Of a DNA stretch of 36,885 nt, positions 23,221 through 31,446 are shown piece by piece. Under the pieces are notes generated by a model. That model saw nothing but the letters and a program-made list of their open reading frames with translations, had not been told where the DNA came from and ran no database searches. The stretch is from an uncultured Desulfovibrio sp. (GTDB taxonomy: Bacteria > Desulfobacterota > Desulfovibrionia > Desulfovibrionales > Desulfovibrionaceae), in the NCBI RefSeq assembly GCF_910584445.1, contig NZ_CAJUBO010000025.1, positions 1-36,885 on the forward strand, in the 5' to 3' direction. The stretch's first letter is position 1; every line of letters begins with the position of its first letter. The position numbers and the translations under genes were made by a program.

Positions 23221-24165
23221 TCAGGAGCGGTTCCTGCCGTTCTTGCCATGCAGGGCGGAGACGGTCTTGTGGGCGCTCTTTTTGGGCGCCGGCTTGGCGG
23301 CATGGCGCGCCGCGCGGGAGGCCCTGGTGTTCTGCGCCACGGCCGAGACCTTGCTCTTGCCGCTTTTTGCGCCGGTCGTGACGGCGGCGCTCCTGCCGGA
23401 CGTCTTGTGCGCGGAAGCCACGCTTTTGGCGGTTTTGCCGGACTTTTTGGTGAGGCTCTTGGTGTTCTTGGATTTGCCGGTGGCCTTCGTCACCCTGGAA
23501 CTCTTGGCGGCGCGCTGCGCCGTGACGGACTTTCCGGCCTTGGCGGAGGCGGCGGCGACGCTCTTGCCGCTCTTCCGGGTGGCCCGGGCTTCGGCATAGG
23601 CGCCGAGGCGGCTTTCCGCCTGGGCCACGAGATTTTCGCCGTTGCCGAGGGTCACGCGGCGCGCGCCGAGCAGGGTCTTGCTGAAATAGGGGTCGGAGAG
23701 GGAATTGATCCGCACGCGGGTGCGTTTGCGGGGGCTGTGGATGAATTTGCCGTCGCCCACATAGATGCCCGTATGATAGCCGCGGCGGGGATGGCGGAAG
23801 GCCACGATGTCGCCGGCGCGCATGTCTTCGATATTGGTGATGCTTTCGCCGACAACGGACTGCTCGCGCGCGGTGCGGGGGAGCTGGACGCCCACATTCT
23901 TGAAGGCCCAGCTCACGAAGCCCGAGCAGTCAAAGCCGCCGGGGGTGGAGCCGCCGCGCACATAGGGGGTGCCGATGGCCGAACGGGCGTGCTGGAGCAG
24001 TTTCTGCCCGGCAAGCTCCTGATCTTCGTCCAGGCTGGCCTCATAGGAGTGGAGAAAGCGTTCCGCGCGCGCCTGTTCGGCGGCTTCGCCGCTTTTTTGC
24101 GCGGCACAGCCGAAAACAAGGCCACACCCGAGGACAAGCGCACACAGGTTCAGACATTTTCCCAT
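23221..24165 (-). CDS. NlpC/P60 endopeptidase lipoprotein with histone-like basic tail
   Basis: Cell-wall D,L-endopeptidase that cuts peptide stems of peptidoglycan in the periplasm. The start at 24165 has GGGGGGAG upstream and gives MGKCLNLC; the upstream start at 24234 has none. A lipoprotein signal ends at LVFGC (Cys20). The NlpC/P60 domain (about 52-190) has catalytic Cys80 (FDCSGFVSW), His131 (YHTGIYVG) and His143 (FIHSP). The last 118 residues (197-314) are Lys/Ser/Ala/Thr-rich with repeated KSGKS-like and TKAT-like pieces, as in histone H1-type proteins, and carry a strong positive charge. This tail probably binds negatively charged wall or LPS, an inference. A strong terminator follows the gene. 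Confidence 0.9.
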   Translation of the reverse strand: MGKCLNLCALVLGCGLVFGCAAQKSGEAAEQARAERFLHSYEASLDEDQELAGQKLLQHARSAIGTPYVRGGSTPGGFDCSGFVSWAFKNVGVQLPRTAREQSVVGESITNIEDMRAGDIVAFRHPRRGYHTGIYVGDGKFIHSPRKRTRVRINSLSDPYFSKTLLGARRVTLGNGENLVAQAESRLGAYAEARATRKSGKSVAAASAKAGKSVTAQRAAKSSRVTKATGKSKNTKSLTKKSGKTAKSVASAHKTSGRSAAVTTGAKSGKSKVSAVAQNTRASRAARHAAKPAPKKSAHKTVSALHGKNGRNRS

Positions 24166-24362
24166 CCGTTTTCTCCCCCCTGCAAAAAAAGAACGACCCC
24201 GCACGCGGAACCACGGCCCGCCGGGCGGGCGCATACAAACTCAGGAGACCCCGCGCGTCTGTTCCTTCGCGGAAAACACAGCGCCACGGCAGGAGCCGCT
24301 GCCGCCGCGGGTGCGGACGGCCGGGCGCGTGACCGGGCGTGACCGGAAAGACCGTCGCGGGA

Positions 24363-24785
24363 TCAGGCTTTTATATTCAGCAAGGTGCCGAGCATGTCGT
24401 CAGCCGTGCGCACGGTCTGGGCATTGGACTCATAGGTGCGCTGGGTGATGATCATACGGGGCATTTCTTTAGCAAGTTCCGTGCCACTTGGGCGCATCGC
24501 TTCCGGCGGCAGCCCGGCCGCGGCGGAGACGTCGCCGGATGCTCCCGGCCTGTCCGGCGCGGATACCGCGCCCCCCAGGGGCGGCTCGCGGAGGACCGTG
24601 TCCAGCGTGACGCCCCGGCCGCCGGGACCGGTGGCGAAGAGCGCGCGCTGCGGCGTGAAGCCGTCGGTGGAGACATTGGCGACATTATGCGCGCTGACGG
24701 CCATGCCCCACGAATGGGCCTGCATGGCGCCCGCGCCCATATAGAGGGCAGAGCTGATGCCGCCGCTGCCGGAAACGCCGTCCAT
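24363..24785 (-). CDS. Orphan flagellar basal-body rod-type protein (FlgC/FlgG family)
   Basis: A 140-residue protein with both ends of the flagellar rod/hook family. Near the start is the rod N-terminal signature (ALYMGAGAMQAHSWGMAVSAHNVANVSTDGFTPQ), which is ANNVANxxTxGF in the family. The end has the C-terminal coiled part (PRMIITQRTYESNAQTVRTADDMLGTLLNIKA), seen in FlgC, FlgG and FlgE. The middle is short and Pro/Gly-rich, so the protein is about as long as FlgC. No other flagellar structural gene adjoins it. A sigma-54 site is not recognisable upstream. It may be a spare or alternative rod part. Transcription is divergent from pncA. Confidence 0.88.
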   Translation of the reverse strand: MDGVSGSGGISSALYMGAGAMQAHSWGMAVSAHNVANVSTDGFTPQRALFATGPGGRGVTLDTVLREPPLGGAVSAPDRPGASGDVSAAAGLPPEAMRPSGTELAKEMPRMIITQRTYESNAQTVRTADDMLGTLLNIKA

Positions 24786-25027
24786 GATGTACTCCTGAAG
24801 ATGGGTCTAGCACAAATGCGGACATCTGCAAAGACTTTTTCCGGGGAGCTTCGCGCCCGGCAGGCGAGGACGGGCCGCGCCGTCGTCATCGGCGGGACGG
24901 GGCAGGCCCCGGGGCGCCGGGGCGGGCTTGCCATCGGGCGCGGGGCGGGGTACTCATGAGCAGGGCGCCGTCCGGCCCGCGTTTTCCCGCGCGGGCCGGC
25001 GCCCGCAACAGCAGCCCGGGGGGCGGC

Positions 25028-25606
25028 ATGCAGCGTCTTCTCCTTGTCGTGGATCCGCAGCTCGATTTCATCACCGGCAGCCTGCCCGTGCCGGGGGCGC
25101 AGGCGGCCATGGATGCGCTGGCCGGGGCGCTCCGGGCGGCGGACGGCGCGTATGCGGCCAAGATCGTCACCGCGGACCGTCATCCCTATGACCATTCCTC
25201 GTTTCGCGAGGCGGGCGGCCAGTGGCCCCGTCACTGCGTGGCGGACACGGTGGGCGCGGCCCTCTGGCCGGCGCTCGTGCCCGCGCTCTACGAGACGGCG
25301 GGCCGTTGCGTCGTGCTCCACAAGGGACAGGAGCGCGAGCGCGAGGAATATTCCATTTTCCAGAATGCCGACGCCCGCGAGCGCATCCTCGCCACCGTGG
25401 AGCGGCTGGGCGTCACGCGCGTGGACATCTGCGGCCTGGCCGGGGACATCTGCGTCCTCTCCACCCTGCGGGACGGGGTGGAACTGCTGGGCGCCGGGCG
25501 CTTTGCTGTTCTCGGGTCCTTTTCTCCCTCTCTGGACGGCGGGGCGGCGCTTGCGGACTATGCCGCCGGCGCCGGGGTCCCTGTGGAAGCGGTCGCGGCC
25601 CGGTAG
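25028..25606 (+). CDS. pncA: Nicotinamidase
   Basis: Hydrolyses nicotinamide to nicotinate and ammonia, the first step of the salvage route to NAD. The 192-residue isochorismatase-fold protein has the catalytic triad Asp9 (LVVDPQLDF), Lys99 (VLHKGQE) and Cys142 (CGLAGDICVLST). Metal ligands of the nicotinamidase type are seen at Asp50 and His52 (TADRHPYDHSSF) and probably His69 (WPRHC). The start at 25028 is supported by the family N-terminus and by GGGGGG upstream; the in-frame start at 24956 would add 24 non-family residues. pncB follows in the same direction after a 161-nt gap in which I see no structure. Confidence 0.9.
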   Translation: MQRLLLVVDPQLDFITGSLPVPGAQAAMDALAGALRAADGAYAAKIVTADRHPYDHSSFREAGGQWPRHCVADTVGAALWPALVPALYETAGRCVVLHKGQEREREEYSIFQNADARERILATVERLGVTRVDICGLAGDICVLSTLRDGVELLGAGRFAVLGSFSPSLDGGAALADYAAGAGVPVEAVAAR

Positions 25607-25767
25607 GGCCTCCCGCGGGCGCGGGGCCACGATCTCACGGCAGGTCCGCCCGCGCCTGCCTTCAACCCGCGTGCGGAACGCGCGTCCATGCCGCCGCGGC
25701 CGCCTGTCAGGACGGCCGGCGGGGCATCGTGGACGCCGGGAGGTTCCGGGCGCCGCCGGAAAACGCC

Positions 25768-26991
25768 ATGCGACAGATCATCACCCACTTCACCGACGAC
25801 GATCTCTACAAGTTCACCATGTGCTGCGCGGTCATCGACAATTTTCCGCGCGCCCAGGTGAAGTATTCCTTCACCGACCGGGGGGGCACGGTCTATCCCG
25901 CCGGCTTCGGCCGCGAGCTTGAACGCCAGATCGCCATGCTCGAGGACGTGGTCATCACGGATGAGGAGATCGCGTTCATGAAGCGGCGTTGCCGCTATAT
26001 CCCCCACTGGTTCTACAGTTTCCTGCGCGGCTTCCGGTACGACGCGAGCCTCGCGCGCGTGCGCCAGGACGCCTCGGGGCATCTCCAGGTGGAGTTCGAG
26101 GGCTGCTGGACCACTACCATCCTGCTTGAAGTCAAGGTGCTCGCCATCATTTCCGAGCTGTACCTCATGATGACCGGGCGCGATGCCGGGCTGGACCTCG
26201 CCGCCTTTGCGGAGAAAACGCGCGCCAAGGCCGAGCGCCTGATCCGCAACGGCTGCATCTTCAGCGATTTCGGCACGCGCCGGCGCGCGTCGTTCGCCGC
26301 GCAGGAGGCGGCCATCCGGGCGCTTGCCGGGGTGGATGCCGCGGCGACCGGTCCCGGCCGCTTCACCGGCACGAGCAATGTCTATTTTGCCATGAAATAC
26401 GACCTCGTGCCCGTGGGCACCATGGCCCACGAGATCATCGCCGCCATCGGCGGCATGTACGGCCCGCAGATGGCGAACTATCTCGCCATGAAGGCGTGGT
26501 CGTCCACCTACCGCGGCTCGCTCGGCACCTTTCTGTATGACACCTTCGGCTGGGAGATCTTCAGCCTGAATTTCTCCGAGGATTACGCCAACATGTTCAA
26601 GGGGCTGCGCGTGGACAGCGGCGACAACCGCGAGGAACTCGAAAAGATCGCGGCCAAGTACCGTTCGCTCGGCATCGACCCCGCCACCAAGCAGGTGGTC
26701 TTCAGCAACGCGCTCACCGTGGACCAGGCGGTGGAGATCCAGCATTTCGCCGCGCCGGTCTGCCAGCCCTCGTTCGGCATCGGCACCCACTTCACCCATG
26801 ATTTTCCCGGCGTGGACCCGCTGAACATCGTCATCAAGCTCGTGGCCGCCAAGATCACCGAATCCTGGCCGTTCTTCAACGAGACCTGCAAGCTCAGCGA
26901 AGAGGCGGCCAAGCATACGGGCGATCCCGCCGTGGTGCGCCGCTTCATGGAGTCCATCCACATGATTCCGCCGGCGGGCGCCGGGTCCTGA
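25768..26991 (+). CDS. pncB: Nicotinate phosphoribosyltransferase
   Basis: Makes nicotinate mononucleotide from nicotinate and PRPP, using the product of PncA. The 407-residue protein has the usual N-terminus (ITHFTDDDLYKFTMCCAV) and the conserved GFxxELxxQI-like and phosphoribosyl-binding stretches, including FSDFGTRRRASFAAQEAA, GTSNVYFAMKYDLVPVGTMAHE (with the conserved autophosphorylated-type His in the AHE region), and FKGLRVDSGDNREELEKIAAKYRSLGIDP. The gene reads through without a break. The start is chosen at 25768 because MRQIITHFTDDD is the family start; it has only a weak GGAAAA site. hemW follows after 80 nt. Confidence 0.95.
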   Translation: MRQIITHFTDDDLYKFTMCCAVIDNFPRAQVKYSFTDRGGTVYPAGFGRELERQIAMLEDVVITDEEIAFMKRRCRYIPHWFYSFLRGFRYDASLARVRQDASGHLQVEFEGCWTTTILLEVKVLAIISELYLMMTGRDAGLDLAAFAEKTRAKAERLIRNGCIFSDFGTRRRASFAAQEAAIRALAGVDAAATGPGRFTGTSNVYFAMKYDLVPVGTMAHEIIAAIGGMYGPQMANYLAMKAWSSTYRGSLGTFLYDTFGWEIFSLNFSEDYANMFKGLRVDSGDNREELEKIAAKYRSLGIDPATKQVVFSNALTVDQAVEIQHFAAPVCQPSFGIGTHFTHDFPGVDPLNIVIKLVAAKITESWPFFNETCKLSEEAAKHTGDPAVVRRFMESIHMIPPAGAGS

Positions 26992-27071
26992 GGCTCCCGC
27001 GCCGCGGCACGTTCCTTGCATTTTCCGCCGCATCGCCGCGCCGCGCGGCAAAACTCCGGCAGGGCCACGCC

Positions 27072-28364
27072 ATGCTCGTCTATATCCATGTTCCCTTCTG
27101 CCGCACGCGCTGCAACTACTGCGCCTTCCACTCCACGCCCCTGGGCCGCGGGGTGGAGGCGGCCACCTCGCCCCAGGTCCGCGACTATGTGGACACCCTG
27201 CTCATGGAGCTGGCCTTCCACGCCGACACGCTCGGCGGCACCGCCGTGCAGAGCGTCTTTTTCGGCGGCGGCACGCCGAGCCTGCTGCCGCCGCGCATCG
27301 TGGGCGTCATTCTGGAGCGCCTGGCCCGCCACTTCCAGCTCGGCGCCAAGACGGAAGTCACGCTGGAGGCCAATCCCGAATCCCTGCGCGGGCCGCGCGC
27401 CGTGGCCGACCTGCTGGCCGCGGGCGTCAACCGCTTGTCCATCGGCATCCAGAGCCTTGACGAGTCCATGCTCCGCACTCTCGGGCGCCCGCACAAGGCG
27501 CAGGACAGCATGCACGCGGTCTTTGCCGCGCGCGAGGCGGGGTGCGCCAATATCAGCATGGACCTCATGTGGGGCCTGCCGGGGCAGAGCGTGCGCCAGT
27601 GGCTCCAGACCCTCAAGGACGCCGTACGCATGGCGCCGGACCATATCTCGGCCTACGGACTCACGCTGGAGCCGGGCACGCCGCTGGAGCTGGAGTGCGA
27701 AGAGGGGCGTCTGGCCCAGCCGCCCGAGCGGGACCAGAACATCATGTTCATGGAGGGCGCGGCCTTTCTGGAGGCGCAGGGCTACCTCCACTACGAGATC
27801 TCCAATTTCGCGCGCATGGGCTTCCAGTGCCGCCACAATCTCGGCTATTGGGAAGGCGCGGAGTATCTCGGTCTGGGGCCGTCGGCCACGTCCACCATCG
27901 CCGGCCGCCGCTGGACGAATCCCGCAAGCCAGCGCGCATGGGACAGCCGGGTGCGTTCCGGCGCGCTGGGCCAGGCCCCGGAAGTGCTCACCCCCGGCGT
28001 GCGCGTGCTGGAACTCATCATGCTGCGCCTGCGGACGGCGCGCGGCCTGCGCCTGCGGGCCTATCGCGACCTTACGGGACGCGACTTTCTCCGCGATCAC
28101 CAGCGGCTCATCCAGGCCCTGCACGAAAACGGCTTGATCCGCATCCGCAACGGCTATCTGCGGCTCACGCGCAGCGGCATGCTCGTGTCCAACGCGGTCA
28201 TTTCCAACCTGTTCGAGCGCACCGAGGCCGTGCTGGCGCGCGAGCCGCTCCCGGCGGACGGCGCGGCGCCCCTGGCCGCGCGCGAGGAGATGCCCGCCCC
28301 GCCGCTGGCCGCGAAAAGCCCGCGCGAAGCGGAGGTCCGGCCCGTGGTCTGGCCCACGGCCTGA
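27072..28364 (+). CDS. hemW: HemW-type radical SAM protein (heme chaperone)
   Basis: A 430-residue radical SAM protein of the HemN/HemW family. The 4Fe-4S motif is near the N-terminus: Cys10, Cys14 and Cys17 in FCRTRCNYCAF. The residue after Cys17-Ala is Phe, as in HemW, where HemN (oxygen-independent coproporphyrinogen oxidase) has a further Cys. The SAM-binding stretches FFGGGTPSLLPP, LEANPES and the HemW-type NLGYWEGAEYLGLGPSA follow. HemW is a heme-trafficking protein; it is often mislabelled as coproporphyrinogen oxidase. The C-terminal 45 residues are Ala/Pro-rich extra. No other heme gene lies near. It is the last gene of the pncA-pncB-hemW row. Confidence 0.9.
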   Translation: MLVYIHVPFCRTRCNYCAFHSTPLGRGVEAATSPQVRDYVDTLLMELAFHADTLGGTAVQSVFFGGGTPSLLPPRIVGVILERLARHFQLGAKTEVTLEANPESLRGPRAVADLLAAGVNRLSIGIQSLDESMLRTLGRPHKAQDSMHAVFAAREAGCANISMDLMWGLPGQSVRQWLQTLKDAVRMAPDHISAYGLTLEPGTPLELECEEGRLAQPPERDQNIMFMEGAAFLEAQGYLHYEISNFARMGFQCRHNLGYWEGAEYLGLGPSATSTIAGRRWTNPASQRAWDSRVRSGALGQAPEVLTPGVRVLELIMLRLRTARGLRLRAYRDLTGRDFLRDHQRLIQALHENGLIRIRNGYLRLTRSGMLVSNAVISNLFERTEAVLAREPLPADGAAPLAAREEMPAPPLAAKSPREAEVRPVVWPTA

Positions 28365-28417
28365 GTTCCGGCAGCCCGGCTTTCCAACTGGTCCGGGGCC
28401 TCGGCGGAGCCGTCGCC

Positions 28418-29239
28418 TCAGCGCCGGGAGGAGAGCGCCTGCATCACCTCGTTGGCCTCGGGCTGGTCGGGGTCGCCCTGGAGGGCGCGGATGGCGAGTT
28501 CCTCGGCCTTGTCGCGCTTGCGCCAGTCCCAGTACATCTTTGCCATCTTGCCGAACGTGTTGGGGTGGCCGCCGAAGGTGCGGAGGATGGCCTTGTAGAC
28601 ATTCTCGGCGCGTTCATATTCCCGCAGCTCCGTCCATGCGGCCACGGCGCCGGTATAGGCGGCGGAAGCGCGCGGCTCGTGTTCCATGGATTCCTCATAC
28701 ATTTCCGCGGCTTCCGCGAGCTGCCCCGCGGCCGCGAAGATCTGGCCGAGCTGGACGCGGATGCCCTCCTCCTCGCTGAATTCCTCGGCCACGCGCTTGA
28801 GGAAGGCGCGTCCCTTGGCATACTGGCCGTCGTTGAGCAGCTGGACGCCGGTCTCGATGAGGCTCTTCTTGCGCTCCAGTCGCGCCTCGGCCTCGCGGCG
28901 CACTTTTTCCTCGGCCTCGTTGACCATGATCTTGGCAAGCCCCTCGAGCACGGTGGCGATGGCCGCCTCCTTGCCCTGCTGGTAGGGGATGCTCCTGGGC
29001 TTGCCGCTGTGGGTGGGGTCGAGCAGGGACTGCATGGCCTGGTGGTGGGTGAGGGCGTTGAGAAATTCGCAGATCTGGATATCCATTTCGGCGCGGGGTC
29101 CGCGCATGAGCTGGACCCCGGCGTACTGCCGCAGGGCCGCGCTCATGGCGCCCAGGGCGCGGGTGACTTCGTTGCGGCGCAGGTAGCCGTTGGCGCGGGC
29201 GATGTTTTCGCGCAGTTCCTTGGGGGCGACTTTGAGCAT
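28418..29239 (-). CDS. Cytoplasmic TPR protein downstream of nadD
   Basis: A 273-residue soluble protein with tetratricopeptide-type helical pairs from about residue 125 to the end: LIETGVQLLNDGQYAKGRAFLKRV, RVQLGQIFAAAGQLAEAAEMYEESMEHEP, AVAAWTELREYERAENVYKAILRTF, and AKMYWDWRKRDKAEELAIRALQGDP. These fit four or five TPRs with the normal 34-residue spacing. The first 100 residues are helical and charged (LRENIARANGYLRRNEVTRALGAMSAALRQY). I do not know the partner. The gene begins one base after the nadD stop triplet and so is the third member of the proA-nadD unit. No signal peptide. Confidence 0.8.
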   Translation of the reverse strand: MLKVAPKELRENIARANGYLRRNEVTRALGAMSAALRQYAGVQLMRGPRAEMDIQICEFLNALTHHQAMQSLLDPTHSGKPRSIPYQQGKEAAIATVLEGLAKIMVNEAEEKVRREAEARLERKKSLIETGVQLLNDGQYAKGRAFLKRVAEEFSEEEGIRVQLGQIFAAAGQLAEAAEMYEESMEHEPRASAAYTGAVAAWTELREYERAENVYKAILRTFGGHPNTFGKMAKMYWDWRKRDKAEELAIRALQGDPDQPEANEVMQALSSRR

Positions 29240-29240
29240 G

Positions 29241-30002
29241 TCAGCGGTTCTCCCTCCAGGAGGCCGTGACGACCTCCCTGTGTTGTTCCAGCAGGTGCAG
29301 GACCTCGCGCGGCAGCAGGGCCGCCGGCGGATGGCCGGAAAGCCATGCCGCCCGGATCTCCGAAGCGCTCACCGCCTGTGGCGGCAGGGGCAAAAGCAGC
29401 GTCTCGCCGCCGCCGGGCAGGAGCATGCGCGGGACGGGGTCCGCCGCGTCCGGCCCTGCCGCGGGCAGGGGGGGCGCTTCCCGCGCGCCCGGCCAGTGTG
29501 CGCGCGTCACGGCGCGGAAGGCGTCGGCATCGGCCACATTGCCGCGCGGCGCCACCACGAGCCGGCACAGCGCCGGCAGTTCCAGACCCCGGCGCCATGT
29601 GGGCAAAAGCGCGTAGTCCTGTCCGCCCATGAGAAAATACGGCTCCACGCCGGGCGCGGCCGCGCGAAAGGCGGTCAGGGTGTCCCAGGTATAGGAAGGC
29701 CCGCTCCGCTCGCCTTCCATGCGGTTGCAGCGCAGCGGCGGGCGCCCGCCCGGCGCGTTTCCGCCGCCGGCGGCCTCCCGAATGGCGGCTTCCACCAGCG
29801 CGCAGCGCAGTTCAAAGGGCAGGATGCCCCCGCCCGGCTTGTGCGGCGGCCGCGCGCTGGGGACAAGATCCACGCCGTCCACGCGGCCGGCCAGCAGGCG
29901 CAGGGCGGCGAGGGCCACGTCCACATGGCGCTGGTGCGGGGGGTTGAAGGTGCCCCCGTAGAGGATGCGCCCCGGGGGCGCGGCGCCCGCGTCCCCCGTC
30001 AT
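29241..30002 (-). CDS. nadD: Nicotinate-nucleotide adenylyltransferase
   Basis: Converts nicotinate mononucleotide plus ATP to nicotinate adenine dinucleotide, the step after PncB. The 253-residue protein has the nucleotidyltransferase start RILYGGTFNPPHQRHVDVAL. The usual T/HxGH motif reads HQRH here, with Arg replacing the Gly; both histidines stay. The later signature VSASEIRAAW matches the (I/V)SxTxIR motif. FLMGGQDYALLPTWRR is the acidic substrate region. Extra Pro/Gly-rich pieces make it longer than the E. coli protein (213). The start at 30002 overlaps the proA stop (ATGA), so the two are coupled. Confidence 0.92.
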   Translation of the reverse strand: MTGDAGAAPPGRILYGGTFNPPHQRHVDVALAALRLLAGRVDGVDLVPSARPPHKPGGGILPFELRCALVEAAIREAAGGGNAPGGRPPLRCNRMEGERSGPSYTWDTLTAFRAAAPGVEPYFLMGGQDYALLPTWRRGLELPALCRLVVAPRGNVADADAFRAVTRAHWPGAREAPPLPAAGPDAADPVPRMLLPGGGETLLLPLPPQAVSASEIRAAWLSGHPPAALLPREVLHLLEQHREVVTASWRENR

Positions 30003-31270
30003 CGGCGGATCTGGCCCTCTCCCAGGACCACGAACTTGGCCGTGGTCAGCTCGTTGACGCCCATGGGTCCGTAGGCGTGGAGTTTGGAGGTGGAGATGCC
30101 GATCTCCGCGCCCAGGCCGAGCTGCCCCCCGTCGTTGAAGCGCGTGGAGGCGTTGACGGCCACCATGGAGGCGTCGGCCTCGCGCAGGAAGCGCCGGGCG
30201 CGTCCCTGGTCGCGCGTGCAGATGACCTCGCTGTGGCGCGAGCCGTAACGCGCGATGTGTTCCAGGGCCGCGTCCATGTCGTCGACCACGCGCACGGCCA
30301 GGATCAGATCGTGAAATTCCTGGCCCAGGTCTTCCGGCGTCTGGGGTCTCGCCGTCGGCCCGAGCAGCGGCAGCGAATCCGGGCAGGCCCGGAACTCCAC
30401 CCCGGCGCCGCCCAGAGCCGCCGCCACGGCGGGCAGGAAGGCCGCGGCCTCGTCCCGGTGGACGAGCAGGCATTCCAGGGCGTTGCAGACGCCGGGGCGC
30501 TGCGTCTTGGCATTTTCCACGATGCTGAGGGCCTGACCGAGGTCCGCGCCCGCGTCCACATACAGGTGGCAGACGCCCTTGTCGTGCTTGAGCACAGGCA
30601 TGGTCGCGGCTTCGCTCACGGCCCGCACCAGCCCTTCGCCGCCCCGGGGGATGATGACATCGATGCAGGTGTCGAGCCTGCAGAGCGCGGTGACGGCCGC
30701 GCGGTCCGTGGTGTCCACCAGCTGGACGGCATCGGCGGGCAGCCCCGCGTCTTCCAGGGCCGCGCGCAGCGCGTCCGCCAGCGCCCGGTTGGAGCGCACG
30801 GCCTCGCTGCCGCCGCGCAGGATGACCGCGTTGCCCGCCTTGACGCAGAGGATGGCCGCGTCCACCGTCACATTGGGCCGCGCCTCGTAGATCATGGCAA
30901 TGACGCCGAGCGGCACGCGCATGCGCCCCACCAGAAGACCGTTGGGCCGTTGCCACTGCCGCTCCGTCACGCCCACCGGGTCGGACATTTCCGCCACATG
31001 CAGGCAGGCGGCGCGCATCTCCGCCAGGATGGCCGGGGTGAGCGTCAGGCGGTCCAGGCGCGGGGCGTCCAGCCCGGCGGCGCGGGCCTGGGCCACATCG
31101 TCGGCGTTGGCGGCCAGGATGGCGGCTTCGCGTTCGCAAAGCAGCTCCGCCACGCGGGAGAGGAAGCGGTCCTTGGCTCCCGGCGTGGCCGCGGCCATGC
31201 GCCGGGCGGCGGCGCGCGCCCGCAGGCCCAGCTCTTCCACCTGTTTCGTATCTTCCGCTGTCCAGGTCAT
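29999..31270 (-). CDS. proA: Gamma-glutamyl phosphate reductase
   Basis: NADPH-dependent second step of proline synthesis from glutamate: gamma-glutamyl phosphate to glutamate semialdehyde. The 423-residue aldehyde-dehydrogenase-type protein has its active-site cysteine in RPGVCNALECLLV, and other family stretches: VPLGVIAMIYEARPNVTVDAA, GNAVILRGGSEAVRSN, GGEGLVRAVSEAATMPVLKHDKGVCHLYVD and GLGAEIGISTSKLHAYGPMGVNEL. The start at 31270 has a good GGAGGGCAGG site; the upstream start at 31312 would add 14 residues without support. proB is not in the window. nadD overlaps its end and the TPR gene follows. Confidence 0.97.
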   Translation of the reverse strand: MTWTAEDTKQVEELGLRARAAARRMAAATPGAKDRFLSRVAELLCEREAAILAANADDVAQARAAGLDAPRLDRLTLTPAILAEMRAACLHVAEMSDPVGVTERQWQRPNGLLVGRMRVPLGVIAMIYEARPNVTVDAAILCVKAGNAVILRGGSEAVRSNRALADALRAALEDAGLPADAVQLVDTTDRAAVTALCRLDTCIDVIIPRGGEGLVRAVSEAATMPVLKHDKGVCHLYVDAGADLGQALSIVENAKTQRPGVCNALECLLVHRDEAAAFLPAVAAALGGAGVEFRACPDSLPLLGPTARPQTPEDLGQEFHDLILAVRVVDDMDAALEHIARYGSRHSEVICTRDQGRARRFLREADASMVAVNASTRFNDGGQLGLGAEIGISTSKLHAYGPMGVNELTTAKFVVLGEGQIRR

Positions 31271-31302
31271 CCTGCCCTCCGGCAACGCGCGTCCAGCCCA
31301 CG

Positions 31303-31319
31303 GCTCCCGCAACGGGAGC
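31303..31319. promoter_or_regulatory. Hairpin in the proA leader
   Basis: GCTCCCG (31303-31309) pairs with CGGGAGC (31313-31319) around a 3-nt loop, 33 nt upstream of the proA start. It lies in the divergent gap between proA and the 31447 gene. It could be a leader structure or a protein-binding dyad. Confidence 0.4.
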
Positions 31320-31331
31320 AGGGCTTTTGCT

Positions 31332-31361
31332 TTGACAGGACGCGCGGCTTTGGCGTATGAA
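31332..31361 (+). promoter_or_regulatory. Sigma-70 promoter for the 31447 gene
   Basis: TTGACA (31332-31337, a perfect -35) and TATGAA (31356-31361) are 18 bp apart. The start site would be about 31368, giving an 80-nt leader. It is the best sigma-70 match in the window. Confidence 0.62.
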
Positions 31362-31446
31362 ACGGGAATGTGACCGGGTCTCCCGGCCGGGCCATGGCGG
31401 CCCGGAGCGTGGATGCCCGCGCCCCTCCCCGAGGAGGTTTAGATAC

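Noticed and set aside
24327..24346. Tandem repeat GCGTGACCGG x2
   Set aside because: Only two copies in GC-rich DNA with no other sign of function.
24786..24850. Sigma-54 promoter for the rod-type gene (TTTGCA with an upstream GG)
   Set aside because: GG-to-GC spacing is 11 bp instead of 10 and the -24 box is CCGGAAA rather than TGGCA.
27072..28364. Oxygen-independent coproporphyrinogen III oxidase (hemN)
   Set aside because: The radical SAM motif ends in Cys-Ala-Phe as in HemW, lacking the extra HemN Cys.
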